A stretch of 64,000 bases of DNA from contig URMF01000011.1 of assembly GCA_900548855.1 (NCBI GenBank), forward strand, positions 1 through 64,000, written 5' to 3'. This stretch comes from an uncultured Eubacteriales bacterium. GTDB lineage: Bacteria; Bacillota; Clostridia; Lachnospirales; Lachnospiraceae. The translations under genes were made by a program, and so were the position numbers. Positions 26,165 to 34,161 of this stretch are shown here, in pieces (position 1 is the stretch's first letter; each line of letters begins with the position of its first letter). The notes under the pieces are model-generated. The model was not told where the DNA came from and did no database searches. It saw only the letters and a program-made list of their open reading frames with translations.

Positions 26165-27079
26165 CTATTTCCTCCTTCTATCCTGTAACCTGCGTCTGAT
26201 TTCTGCCGTCTCCTCCTCCAAACCCTTAAACCCAGAGCCTGGATTGTGTAGCAGCAGCTGTTTGGAATGCTTTTCCATATTCTGGCGCAGCCGCTCTCTT
26301 GCTGCCTCTATTTCAGCAATCGTCTCCATCCGCTGTTCCCTGCGTCTGCTTTGCGCTTCTTTCCGGTATTCCCCAATCTGGTTTCTGCTTTCTTCCATCA
26401 CCTGTGCCAATTGCTGTTTTGATTCTCCTACAGCCCGCGACAAAGCTTCCTTTTTCTCATTCATCTGCTCTTTTGTTTCTTCGATAGATTCATTAAACTT
26501 ATCCCGCTGCTCAGCCAGCATGTCTTCCAAACGCTTTTTCAAATCTTCTGCCTGAATAATCAAAGAGCGCAAATCCATAGCCTCTCTGAATGCATTTGTA
26601 AAGTCATATACTATGCAGATAGTAATGATAAAGGTCATAATACTGATAACCTCCTCATTCCAGCTGTTTACCAGCTTTACTACCGGTTTATGCACCACAT
26701 ATACCATCAACAGGCTTAAAAATCCCCAGGCAATTGTTGACACCAGGCAAATATGTCCCTGAAATTGGATTTTCCGGTGGCTGTAATCCCAATACCGCAC
26801 TTTAAAAAGCTTAAGCATCACTACTCCGGTAACATACTCCAGAATTGTAGCTGTAATTGCGCCTGCAAGATAAACCGCCACAGGATACTGCTGAAATGGC
26901 AGAGTTACCAATAAAATAATAACCGCGCCACTTCCATATAACGGCAGCCACGGTCCCTTCATAAAACCCCTGTTAATCCATTTTCTGTTTGCAAGAGATA
27001 CATAAACAGACTCAAATATCCACCCACAGATACAATAAAAATAAAAGTAGACTAACCAGCTGTTGAAGTGAAATGCCAT
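26165..27079 (-). CDS. Putative ABC-transporter type IV (CmpB-like) membrane protein with coiled-coil tail
   Basis: 304 residues. The N-terminal about 155 residues match the CmpB-type (PF06541) pattern: YFYFYCICGWIFES, NRGFMKGPWLPLYGSGA, EYVTGVVMLKLFKVRYWDYS and FQGHICLVSTIAWG, with about five membrane helices. The C-terminal about 130 residues are a long charged coiled coil (KKRLEDMLAEQRDKFNES... and RREQRMETIAEIEAARERL) ending in an Arg-rich tail. Despite the family name no ABC ATPase is encoded nearby; the function of the family is uncertain. AAGGAAGG lies upstream of the ATG. Confidence 0.8.
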   Translation of the reverse strand: MAFHFNSWLVYFYFYCICGWIFESVYVSLANRKWINRGFMKGPWLPLYGSGAVIILLVTLPFQQYPVAVYLAGAITATILEYVTGVVMLKLFKVRYWDYSHRKIQFQGHICLVSTIAWGFLSLLMVYVVHKPVVKLVNSWNEEVISIMTFIITICIVYDFTNAFREAMDLRSLIIQAEDLKKRLEDMLAEQRDKFNESIEETKEQMNEKKEALSRAVGESKQQLAQVMEESRNQIGEYRKEAQSRRREQRMETIAEIEAARERLRQNMEKHSKQLLLHNPGSGFKGLEEETAEIRRRLQDRRRK

Positions 27080-27135
27080 ATATTTTCAATCCTTCCTTAT
27101 CCTTTGGTATATACGTTCGTTAGAATATTATTTTG

Positions 27136-27164
27136 ATTATATAATATAACCTGTTTTTTTACAA
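27136..27164 (-). promoter_or_regulatory. Promoter of the CmpB-like operon
   Basis: TTGTAA (27164-27159), a 17-bp spacer and a perfect TATAAT (27141-27136) on the minus strand, about 57 bp upstream of the ATG. It separates this operon from the secretion locus upstream. Confidence 0.7.
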
Positions 27165-27225
27165 CAAAATGAATGTTGGAAGATAATAGAATTGTTAACA
27201 CCGCCATGTTTATCCATGAGTTTTT

Positions 27226-28290
27226 TTAAGATTCAAGAAAAATTTCCACAATCAAGCGGCTTGCATCCGCTGCCTGTTCACCATTTAAATATACATCCGC
27301 AACTGCTTCGGCTACTGTTTCAGAATAGGAAATTCCTCCATCCGGCTGAAGCCCTCTGGCATATCCGGAAATACTTGCCTGAAAATCCTCCAGACTGCCT
27401 TCATAACCACACTTCTTTATCCAGAGTTCATAAGCTGTCTGTAAAATTTCCCGGGGTACAGTCTGGTTAACCTTCAGAGAATCCGAATAATATTTCCAGT
27501 AAGCATCTGCATTCTCCTCTGTCACATAGCATCCGGCAAAGCCAAATTTTTCAGCAGTATAGACATCCAGCAGATGATGTCCCAATTCATGGACAACAAT
27601 GGAAGAAATATTAGAATTTACCGGCCAGTGGCCAATTGAAACCTGCTCCTCACATGTCTTAAGCATCTGGTCCCTTTTTAGGAATTTCGCAGCACCCAAA
27701 ATAATTTCTCTCTTGATAACAAAAGGACAATTGCCAGATTCCCCATTTATGATAAATTCCTTTGTACGGGTTAACGCTGTATCACCAAAATTTTCCAGGT
27801 TACCAATCGTTATATTGGTAAGTGTTCCCTGAAGCTGCGGATATGTCTCATACATATATGCAAATGCAGCATTTACATCCTTTGCCGTTTCCAAATCCAT
27901 TTCTCCCAGATTCACTGCCAATATAGCATAATTCTGCTCCATTCGGAGCTCAATCTGTTCTACCTCCGGGTTGGAATAATTTTGCCTTTGCAATACACCA
28001 TAGTCCACAATCGCCTGCCTGGCAGCCTTTTCAGAAGCTATATATGTATTATACGCTTCATCATATTCAACCACTGTGACCATACCCTTTTTTAAAGAAT
28101 CCGGACTCCATACCGAATTCTCTTCCGATGATGCATCTGCAACAGACTGTACTTCGGATGTGGAAGTAATTTCACCGGTCGACATCCCTGATGATATATC
28201 TGTATCCTTTACACAGCCACTCAGAATGCAAAGGGGGAAAATCAGTAAAATTTTGTACATCTTTTTTCTTATTATAGATAAAACAAACAT
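27226..28290 (-). CDS. Lipoprotein with zinc-metallopeptidase motif
   Basis: 354 residues. An N-terminal hydrophobic stretch ends in LCILSGC, a lipobox, so the protein is likely anchored outside the membrane. The zincin signature HELGHHLLD is near residue 235, with a possible downstream Glu ligand in SETVAEAVADVY near 330. A third of the protein before the site is acidic and helical. The ATG at 28290 has AAGGAAGG upstream; a shorter start 30 bp in would still keep the lipobox. It is the last gene of the secretion locus, 34 bp after the previous gene. It may process cell-wall or secreted substrates; that is inference. Confidence 0.75.
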   Translation of the reverse strand: MFVLSIIRKKMYKILLIFPLCILSGCVKDTDISSGMSTGEITSTSEVQSVADASSEENSVWSPDSLKKGMVTVVEYDEAYNTYIASEKAARQAIVDYGVLQRQNYSNPEVEQIELRMEQNYAILAVNLGEMDLETAKDVNAAFAYMYETYPQLQGTLTNITIGNLENFGDTALTRTKEFIINGESGNCPFVIKREIILGAAKFLKRDQMLKTCEEQVSIGHWPVNSNISSIVVHELGHHLLDVYTAEKFGFAGCYVTEENADAYWKYYSDSLKVNQTVPREILQTAYELWIKKCGYEGSLEDFQASISGYARGLQPDGGISYSETVAEAVADVYLNGEQAADASRLIVEIFLES

Positions 28291-28324
28291 CCTTTTACCT
28301 TCCTTAACCCGATTTCATTTTCGC

Positions 28325-29416
28325 TCAATTGAATACAAAGAAATCACTTATACTGTTAAAATCCTGCTCCATATCTCCGGTGCTGTCCAACTGTACTGTA
28401 TAATATACATCATCATTCACATCACAAAAGGCTTCTATATAATTATATTTCACATCATTATAAACATAAGAATAGGTAAAATAATATACGGTTTTTCCAT
28501 CAACCATTTCTGTCTGCATCTCTGCGCCATTTTCTTCATTTGCATTAACCGCTACATTCGCATAATGTTGTGCATCTTCTCCCTCTGCCTCATATAAACA
28601 TACCAGTACATCAGAGTCTGCTCCGTCAAAGCATTCCGTTGCGGAATACTCATCTTCAAAGGAAGATGTGGAATAATACCCCGCCGCAACCTTATAATTT
28701 ACTGTTGTCCCCTTAAATGTGAGGGAGCTGTTTTCCTTTACCTCTCCAGACACAACACTAACCCGGGCACTTATATCCTCCGCCGTAGAATTAGGCTTAT
28801 CCGTTACCTGGGCTGTCTCTGCAATAGAAGCAAACATCTGAATCAAATCCTCATCCGATACGGAATCCGATTGAACAACAATCTGTCCCCCTAAATGTGT
28901 CTTATGGTCCGGCACATCTGCATAACATACAATTTCATCCTCTCCAGCCAGCCGAATTTTAAAATATGTATAGAGGTTTCCGTTAATCTCTATCTGTTCT
29001 ACCTCCTGAAGCAGGGTTGCACCGGCATCTACGGCAGTCCTTGTTAAGGAATCTGTATCCTCCAGCAGTTCATCATACGGTCTTCCCTTCACTGTAATAC
29101 GCAACTGGAAAACATCTGACATATATACCACCGGTCCCACATCCTCCGCATACATACAAGCATAATCAGACGGAACCAAAAACGCATATCCATCAATGAC
29201 AATGTTTTCTCCTTCTGCATCAGATGACGGAACGGAATCCTCTCCCAGTGAATTCTTCACAGATTCGATATCACCCTCTGTTACCTTGTTTGAAGACTGC
29301 TGTGACGATTTTCCATTACTCTTAATAATATACTCAATTGCAAACGCCGCCGTAATAAACATTATTACTACCGCAATGCTTAATACTCCAATTAATATTT
29401 TACTTCTCTTATCCAT
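28325..29416 (-). CDS. Membrane-anchored extracytoplasmic protein with two similar halves
   Basis: About 363 residues. I chose the ATG at 29416 (MDKRSKILIGVLS) with AGGGGAG upstream; the longer frame runs back into the neighbouring gene. A single N-terminal helix (about 8-30) is followed by a Ser-rich linker. Two domains of about 150 residues then begin at IDGYAFLVPSDYACMYAED (about 74) and KGTTVNYKVAAGYYSTSS (about 225). They share a strand-rich pattern with a conserved aromatic near the start and an acidic centre. Family not recognised. It lies between the FHA pseudoprotease and the metallopeptidase, so it probably acts on the outer face of the secretion machinery. Confidence 0.7.
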   Translation of the reverse strand: MDKRSKILIGVLSIAVVIMFITAAFAIEYIIKSNGKSSQQSSNKVTEGDIESVKNSLGEDSVPSSDAEGENIVIDGYAFLVPSDYACMYAEDVGPVVYMSDVFQLRITVKGRPYDELLEDTDSLTRTAVDAGATLLQEVEQIEINGNLYTYFKIRLAGEDEIVCYADVPDHKTHLGGQIVVQSDSVSDEDLIQMFASIAETAQVTDKPNSTAEDISARVSVVSGEVKENSSLTFKGTTVNYKVAAGYYSTSSFEDEYSATECFDGADSDVLVCLYEAEGEDAQHYANVAVNANEENGAEMQTEMVDGKTVYYFTYSYVYNDVKYNYIEAFCDVNDDVYYTVQLDSTGDMEQDFNSISDFFVFN

Positions 29417-29450
29417 CCAAATACTCCCCTTTTCATCCAAGTGGATTTTT

Positions 29451-30923
29451 TTACACTTCAAAAACAAACTCCACATCTGACAACCGGATACGGTCTCCAC
29501 CCTTAATTTTCACAAATTCACCAGGCATGGCCTGTTCACCATTCACATATGTATGGTTGGTAGAATTATTGTCCAGGATGTAAAATTCCGTTCCCTTTCT
29601 CATAATATCCGCATGATGGCGGCTGACCGTTGTATTATTTTCAATCCCATAATCCATTCCCTCTATATTCTGACCGATACGGAAAATAACATTGGCTATC
29701 GGTACCTCCTGTCTTGTATCCAATCTTATTAATCTGGCATATACTACATTGCCAATTCCATCTCCGCCCCCCCTATTACCGGTGTTCCGCAATTGCTTAA
29801 TCTTACCTTTTATTCTAATATTGATTACCAAAAAGGTCAAAATTGCAGTTAATAATATGACTTGGAAAACTCTGACTGGATAATCCTTTTTATGCAATTT
29901 ATTTTTATATTTATTCATATTCTCTATTGCAGAAACATATTCATCATATGTAGGTTTTTCTTTCGAACTCACTTCAATTGCCGATGTAATTGCCGCCTTC
30001 AGCTTATTAATGGATTTCTTTGTATATACATCACTTTGTACTGCCAGGCCTTCACATTCCAGCAGTAATTCATTCAATTCCTTTGCAATATCCTCTGTTA
30101 CTTCGTTATAATGGTTACTCGTATCCGTTCCCTGATATCCGACTCCCAGTACATCCAGCACATCTTTTATGCCATCCACCGGCTTCACATACATTGTACC
30201 TTCTTTTATCAAAAGCACACCCACTACATAACCATCTGCATCAAATACCGGACTTCCGATATTTCCGCTCTCCGGCTGATAGTCAACTGTAATTTCATCC
30301 TCCTCAACAGCAGATACCATGACTGCTGCCTGCTGTAAATTCAAATCCGATATGGTGGTCTGTCCAAAAATATCTTCATTTCCCCCATATCCCATAATAT
30401 ATAACTTATCATTCTGCCTTACCGATGCACTTTCACCTAAACTTAAGCAAGTTACTCCATTAATGCTATTTTCTAATCCCAATACTACAAAATCTTCGCC
30501 ACTCTTTGCATCTCCAACATTCACTGTTACCATTGTCCCGACTTCTAAGACAATATCCACACAAGTTGTCAAATTCTCTTCTACCGACAAACCGTTTTGC
30601 CGCACAATCTTATTGCGCAGCTCTGAGTCCATATAAATCAACTGGTCACTGGTTACCAAATATTGTCCATTTGCTGCATCTCCTATCAATACACCTGTGC
30701 CCTGACGGACATAATACGAGTTTCCTTTATCATCCTGCAAATATACAACTAATCTGGCAACACCTGACTGTTTATCCATCACATTTTGTGGAACCTCCAT
30801 CTCTGTGCCTTCAACCGTATTTTCCTCTGCGCACACATACCATTTTACACGAAAACACAAAAACATCAGCATTATACTGATTCCTGTTAATATCCTGATA
30901 TAAGCTTTATTTTTTTTTGTCAT
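29451..30923 (-). CDS. Trypsin-like pseudoprotease with C-terminal FHA domain
   Basis: 490 residues: N-terminal membrane helix (about 10-28), protease-fold domain (about 50-265), helical linker, second helix (about 352-370) and a cytoplasmic FHA domain (about 395-490). The fold follows trypsin-like proteases: VRQGTGVLI, EDFVVLGLEN and GNIGSPVFDADGYVVGVLL. However, the His position reads TSDQLI where the paralogue at 53185 has TNYHVV, and the GNSGG motif is GNIGS, so His and Ser are lost. The FHA core is intact (VSRHHADI, NSTNHTYVNG). It is likely a scaffold that senses phosphothreonine inside and a ligand outside. It follows the WXG100 genes, after a hairpin. Confidence 0.85.
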   Translation of the reverse strand: MTKKNKAYIRILTGISIMLMFLCFRVKWYVCAEENTVEGTEMEVPQNVMDKQSGVARLVVYLQDDKGNSYYVRQGTGVLIGDAANGQYLVTSDQLIYMDSELRNKIVRQNGLSVEENLTTCVDIVLEVGTMVTVNVGDAKSGEDFVVLGLENSINGVTCLSLGESASVRQNDKLYIMGYGGNEDIFGQTTISDLNLQQAAVMVSAVEEDEITVDYQPESGNIGSPVFDADGYVVGVLLIKEGTMYVKPVDGIKDVLDVLGVGYQGTDTSNHYNEVTEDIAKELNELLLECEGLAVQSDVYTKKSINKLKAAITSAIEVSSKEKPTYDEYVSAIENMNKYKNKLHKKDYPVRVFQVILLTAILTFLVINIRIKGKIKQLRNTGNRGGGDGIGNVVYARLIRLDTRQEVPIANVIFRIGQNIEGMDYGIENNTTVSRHHADIMRKGTEFYILDNNSTNHTYVNGEQAMPGEFVKIKGGDRIRLSDVEFVFEV

Positions 30924-30943
30924 GCTATCCCGTCCTTATATAT

Positions 30944-30978
30944 AAAATTGTACAGAAGCACTGCCCCTGTACAATTTC
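30944..30978 (-). terminator. Hairpin between WXG100 genes and the pseudoprotease gene
   Basis: AAATTGTACAG and CTGTACAATTT form a perfect 11-bp stem on the minus strand with a tail of TTATATATA. The tail is only partly U-rich, so termination is probably partial. This would leave high WXG100 mRNA and lower downstream expression. Confidence 0.6.
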
Positions 30979-31004
30979 ATCACAAATTATCTAGTTCATA
31001 AATA

Positions 31005-31322
31005 TTAATAAGAAACTACATCTGTTGCCAAAGCCTGTGCAATCTGCTGGTTTTGCTGTTCTACCTTGTTGTACTCTGCGGCAATCTGATCCAAATCTGT
31101 ATCATATTCACTAATCATTTTAAACATCTGGTTCATATCCTCTTCCAACTTGTTAAACTGGTTCTTATATGCTGTAGCTGCATCACCTTCCCATACGGAA
31201 CCGTTGATTGCTTTAATCTCATTCAGCATATTATCTGTAGTTGTTTTAACCTGCTTAGCCACTGCCTTAAACTGATCACTAATTGATTTTAATTTACTAG
31301 AATTTACCTGTAATGTTTCCAT
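31005..31322 (-). CDS. WXG100 family protein 1
   Basis: 105-residue helical hairpin of the ESAT-6/WXG100 class, the usual substrate of type VII secretion. The turn motif is VWEGDAA near residue 44. An YxxxE export-type motif (YNKVE) lies near residue 85. The C-terminus is ALATDVVSY; the paralogue at 32070 ends ALPTDVVSF, a shared terminal tag. No signal peptide. It is the last of a run of five WXG100 genes. Confidence 0.93.
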   Translation of the reverse strand: METLQVNSSKLKSISDQFKAVAKQVKTTTDNMLNEIKAINGSVWEGDAATAYKNQFNKLEEDMNQMFKMISEYDTDLDQIAAEYNKVEQQNQQIAQALATDVVSY

Positions 31323-31352
31323 ACTCTATTCACCCTTTCTATTATTCTTTTA

Positions 31353-31658
31353 CTACTTGCTTGAACGTGTCTTAGCAATCTGAACATTTGCCTTCTCTGC
31401 CTTCTCATATGCCTTAACAATCTGCTCCAATGCCTGGGTATATTTCTGAACCAATGCATGGAACTTATCAAAACACACAGAGTCTTTGGTATATGTAGCA
31501 TTAAATGCATCTGCTGCATCGCCCTTCCACTGTCCCATTAACTGTTTTTCAATGGATTCCAGTCTTTTGATTTCTGAATTAAACTTTGCATTGTCCTGTT
31601 CCAATTTTTCTTTTTTTGACCTCAGTGCTGACGATGTCAACTTAATCGTACTTGCCAT
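31353..31658 (-). CDS. WXG100 family protein 2
   Basis: 101-residue WXG100 protein. It starts MASTIKLTSSALRSKKEKLEQ, has the turn motif QWKGDAADAF near residue 43, and the YxxxE motif YEKAE near residue 83. The tail KTRSSK is basic and lacks the TDVVS ending of two of its paralogues. Heterodimerisation with a neighbouring WXG100 protein is typical of the family. Confidence 0.93.
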   Translation of the reverse strand: MASTIKLTSSALRSKKEKLEQDNAKFNSEIKRLESIEKQLMGQWKGDAADAFNATYTKDSVCFDKFHALVQKYTQALEQIVKAYEKAEKANVQIAKTRSSK

Positions 31659-31725
31659 AACGATTTCCTCCTTAAAATTAAATATTATATATTACCTGCC
31701 TATCAGGCACTATATTCTCCTGTTC

Positions 31726-32058
31726 TCATTTAGACTTGGATGCTGCTGCAGCCGCCCTCTCCCGGGCAATCCGGAGTGCCGCCATCTCTCCATCATAAAT
31801 GGTTTTTGCCATAGTCTTAATTGCGCCTGCTACCTTCTCAATATCATCCGCAGAATCCGCAATTTTGTCTTTTAACTTATTCCCTTTATTAATAAATTTT
31901 ACAGAATTATCCCCATCCCAATTTTTATCAATTGTCTTAATGCTGTCCGCCAAACTATTATCAGCTATCTTACGGACCTCTTTTGCAATTGACACTAACT
32001 CATTTGCCTGTCCCATTGCTTTTTTATAATTAAAAATTATTGTTGCTTCATCTGCCAT
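31726..32058 (-). CDS. WXG100 family protein 3
   Basis: About 110 residues from the ATG at 32058, which has AAGGAGG upstream. The turn motif is NWDGDNSVKF near residue 48. No clean YxxxE motif is present; the C-terminal helix continues as ALRIARERAAAAASKSK, a basic Ala-rich tail. It may depend on a partner WXG100 protein for targeting. The gene is 11 bp downstream of the next WXG100 gene. Confidence 0.9.
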   Translation of the reverse strand: MADEATIIFNYKKAMGQANELVSIAKEVRKIADNSLADSIKTIDKNWDGDNSVKFINKGNKLKDKIADSADDIEKVAGAIKTMAKTIYDGEMAALRIARERAAAAASKSK

Positions 32059-32069
32059 AGTCAACCTCC

Positions 32070-32390
32070 TTAAAACGATACAACATCCGTTGGCAATGCA
32101 GTGGACAACTGCGATACTGCGCTTTCAACCTCTTCATAAACGCCTGCCATCTGTTCCAGGTCAGTTGGATGTTCTCTTAATCTCTTAATAATTGTGGTAA
32201 AATCATCCTTCATCTTCAGATATGTCTGAATATGCTGATCACTCGCATCACCTTGCCAGTATTTTTTTGTACCCGTAATTAAGCGGTCAATTTCTTTCAT
32301 ATCCTTTTCAATTGAATTTATTTCCTTGGTAATTTCACCGGATTTCTTCTTAAGCTCACCCGGCTTAACTTTTAATGTAATTGAAGCCAT
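32070..32390 (-). CDS. WXG100 family protein 4
   Basis: 106 residues, turn motif YWQGDASDQ near 44, YxxxE motif YEEVE near 86 and the C-terminal tag ALPTDVVSF. Similarity in length and ending to the WXG100 protein at 31005 suggests a duplication or a matched pair. Confidence 0.93.
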   Translation of the reverse strand: MASITLKVKPGELKKKSGEITKEINSIEKDMKEIDRLITGTKKYWQGDASDQHIQTYLKMKDDFTTIIKRLREHPTDLEQMAGVYEEVESAVSQLSTALPTDVVSF

Positions 32391-32402
32391 ATCCTACCTC
32401 CT

Positions 32403-32708
32403 CTAAACAGAAATACTGTCAATCAGACTCGAAATCTTATTCTCGCAGCTATCATATTCCTTCTTTGCATTACTTTCATAATTAATAATGCTCTGTATAC
32501 CCTCGCATATCAGCTCCAACGCTTTAATGTCATCCTGAAATGCTTTATTAAATGCTTTATTTGCATCACCCTCCCACATTCCATTCAGCTGGGTAACATC
32601 ACTTTCCATTGCAGTCATTTTATTCTTAATATTCTTTAGTGACTGACTGATTGATTCTGTATCCCTCTTAAGTGATATCGTATTAACCTTAATCTTAGAA
32701 ACTGCCAT
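32403..32708 (-). CDS. WXG100 family protein 5
   Basis: 101 residues, turn motif MWEGDANKAF near 45 and YxxxE motif YDSCE near 89. It opens MAVSKIKVNTISLKRDTESI, like its neighbours. It lies 12 bp upstream of WXG100 protein 4, so the array is one transcript. Confidence 0.92.
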   Translation of the reverse strand: MAVSKIKVNTISLKRDTESISQSLKNIKNKMTAMESDVTQLNGMWEGDANKAFNKAFQDDIKALELICEGIQSIINYESNAKKEYDSCENKISSLIDSISV

Positions 32709-32723
32709 ATCGTACCCCCATTT

Positions 32724-33080
32724 CTATATTATCTTTATATTGTAATTATTTAATATCTGCTTCACAGGTTCTATATTAATCTTCTTCAAACCGGAATTGT
32801 TACCAGATATATCAGAAGAACCGTAAATGATATTTTTTTCTGTACCCTCGTAACATTTCACAATGTCCATCAAGGTTTCCCTATACCATTTGATTGAACA
32901 ATATCCTTCTTCCAGCTCCTCAAGAATTTTCTTAAGTTCCCTTTTATCCGCTGTATCCTGGTTTACACTATGATAATTATAATATACCGTTTCGCATGCT
33001 TTCACCTGCTTCTTATAAGCCAATTCAGCAACCTGCAATTCGTCTATGATAACTCTCATTTTATTAATTGAAATTTCCAT
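32724..33080 (-). CDS. WXG100-like helical protein without the W-x-G turn
   Basis: About 118 residues from the ATG at 33080 (MEISINKMRVII), with AAGGTGG upstream. It is all-helical, with two long helices broken near NQDTADKREL. It lacks W-x-G but has CYEGTE near residue 80, an YxxxE motif at the place expected for type VII export. A loop rich in Ser, Gly and Asn and a short tail follow. It heads the WXG100 gene run. It may be a diverged dimer partner. Confidence 0.7.
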   Translation of the reverse strand: MEISINKMRVIIDELQVAELAYKKQVKACETVYYNYHSVNQDTADKRELKKILEELEEGYCSIKWYRETLMDIVKCYEGTEKNIIYGSSDISGNNSGLKKINIEPVKQILNNYNIKII

Positions 33081-33212
33081 CATAACCACCTTGCTTCTTG
33101 CTCTGTTTTCTCCGATGTACACACTATATCATATTTCCTGATTATATTTTAAAAATCGGACAGACAACCAGTTTTTGGGATGAATAACCAGTTTTGATGA
33201 TAATAATTGCAT

Positions 33213-33461
33213 CTACACCATATATAACCGGCTTCCATTAATAATCCCATTGTCGCTTAATGTTGTATCTCCATCCAAGATTTTTGCCTGTTCTGCTGAA
33301 CACAGAAAAAAATTCTCTGAGGCAACATTTATTTTCGTCTTGTATTTTTTACACATCATTTCACTGATTTCCTGTACAACATTCGTAATTTTAGCGGTTT
33401 CATCTATTCGAAAGTCAAAGGTTTCATCCAATGATGGAATATAAATATCAACTAAAATCAT
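33213..33461 (-). CDS. EsaB/YukD ubiquitin-like protein
   Basis: 82 residues with the beta-grasp pattern of YukD/EsaB: ILVDIYIPSLDETFDFRI (strands 1 and 2), a helix (TNVVQEISEMMCKKY) and a C-terminal strand GIINGSRLYMV. YukD/EsaB is a standard cytoplasmic component of Firmicutes type VII systems. It overlaps the upstream gene by 14 bp. Its presence ties this locus to the type VIIb lineage. Confidence 0.85.
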   Translation of the reverse strand: MILVDIYIPSLDETFDFRIDETAKITNVVQEISEMMCKKYKTKINVASENFFLCSAEQAKILDGDTTLSDNGIINGSRLYMV

Positions 33462-34161
33462 ATATTAACACCTCCTGTATCATATCAACTACATCCTGCA
33501 GTATGTCCTGCCTTCCGGTACTTTCTTTTACCCTTTTTCCTAATCTGTAATCATAACTTTTCTGCGATTCACTTCCCTGCATCCAAACAATCCGCCGGTT
33601 TACTTTTTCTGTATTCTTTGAGACGGCCTCAAAGAGTGTAAGTACATTTCCCAGCTTATCAAGCTCCTTCTGTTGAAGAATATCCCCACTCTTTAAAATT
33701 GTATCCAGCACATTATCCTCGTCCAACACAAGACGGTAGCTTCTACCCTTTCCTGATACATCATCCGCAAGAAAATCCATAAGCTCTTCTTCCGGAATGC
33801 TGTAGAGCCGGAATGCATTCTCTCCTGTGGTTAACTGTTCTATTGCTGCCAGTGTCCGTCCAGTATATATCACTTTAAGGGTTGGCGTTCCTGTAAAGCT
33901 TCTCACCAGCACCATTGTCTGCGACTGGGAAACAGCTGTCATAATATCCTGCATATCCTCATTTAACATAAAGGCACCGTCCTCTGCATTTTGCAGGATT
34001 CCCCGCTGGTATAGATGATTCATCGCCTTACATACCTCTGTTTCATTAAGCTCTGCGAAAAAATTGTCCAGACCAAATATCCCATCAATCCCTTTCCCCG
34101 CCGCAAGCACCAGCAATTCAATCGAAGTAAGAATATGTACATTATTAATTGACCTTTCCAT
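33448..34161 (-). CDS. Conserved soluble protein of the secretion locus (possible chaperone)
   Basis: 237 residues with no signal or membrane helix. It opens with a helical segment (LTSIELLVLAAGKGIDGIFGL), then a winged-helix-like stretch (VCKAMNHLYQRGILQNAEDGAFMLNEDMQDIM). A strand-rich middle (TLKVIYTGRTLAAIEQL, NAFRLYSIPEEELMDFL) and a helical end follow. The arrangement is reminiscent of EspG-type type VII chaperones, but I cannot show homology. It is placed between the regulator and the EsaB-like gene and overlaps both (17 and 14 bp), so it is tightly coupled to core genes. Confidence 0.7.
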   Translation of the reverse strand: MERSINNVHILTSIELLVLAAGKGIDGIFGLDNFFAELNETEVCKAMNHLYQRGILQNAEDGAFMLNEDMQDIMTAVSQSQTMVLVRSFTGTPTLKVIYTGRTLAAIEQLTTGENAFRLYSIPEEELMDFLADDVSGKGRSYRLVLDEDNVLDTILKSGDILQQKELDKLGNVLTLFEAVSKNTEKVNRRIVWMQGSESQKSYDYRLGKRVKESTGRQDILQDVVDMIQEVLIYDFS

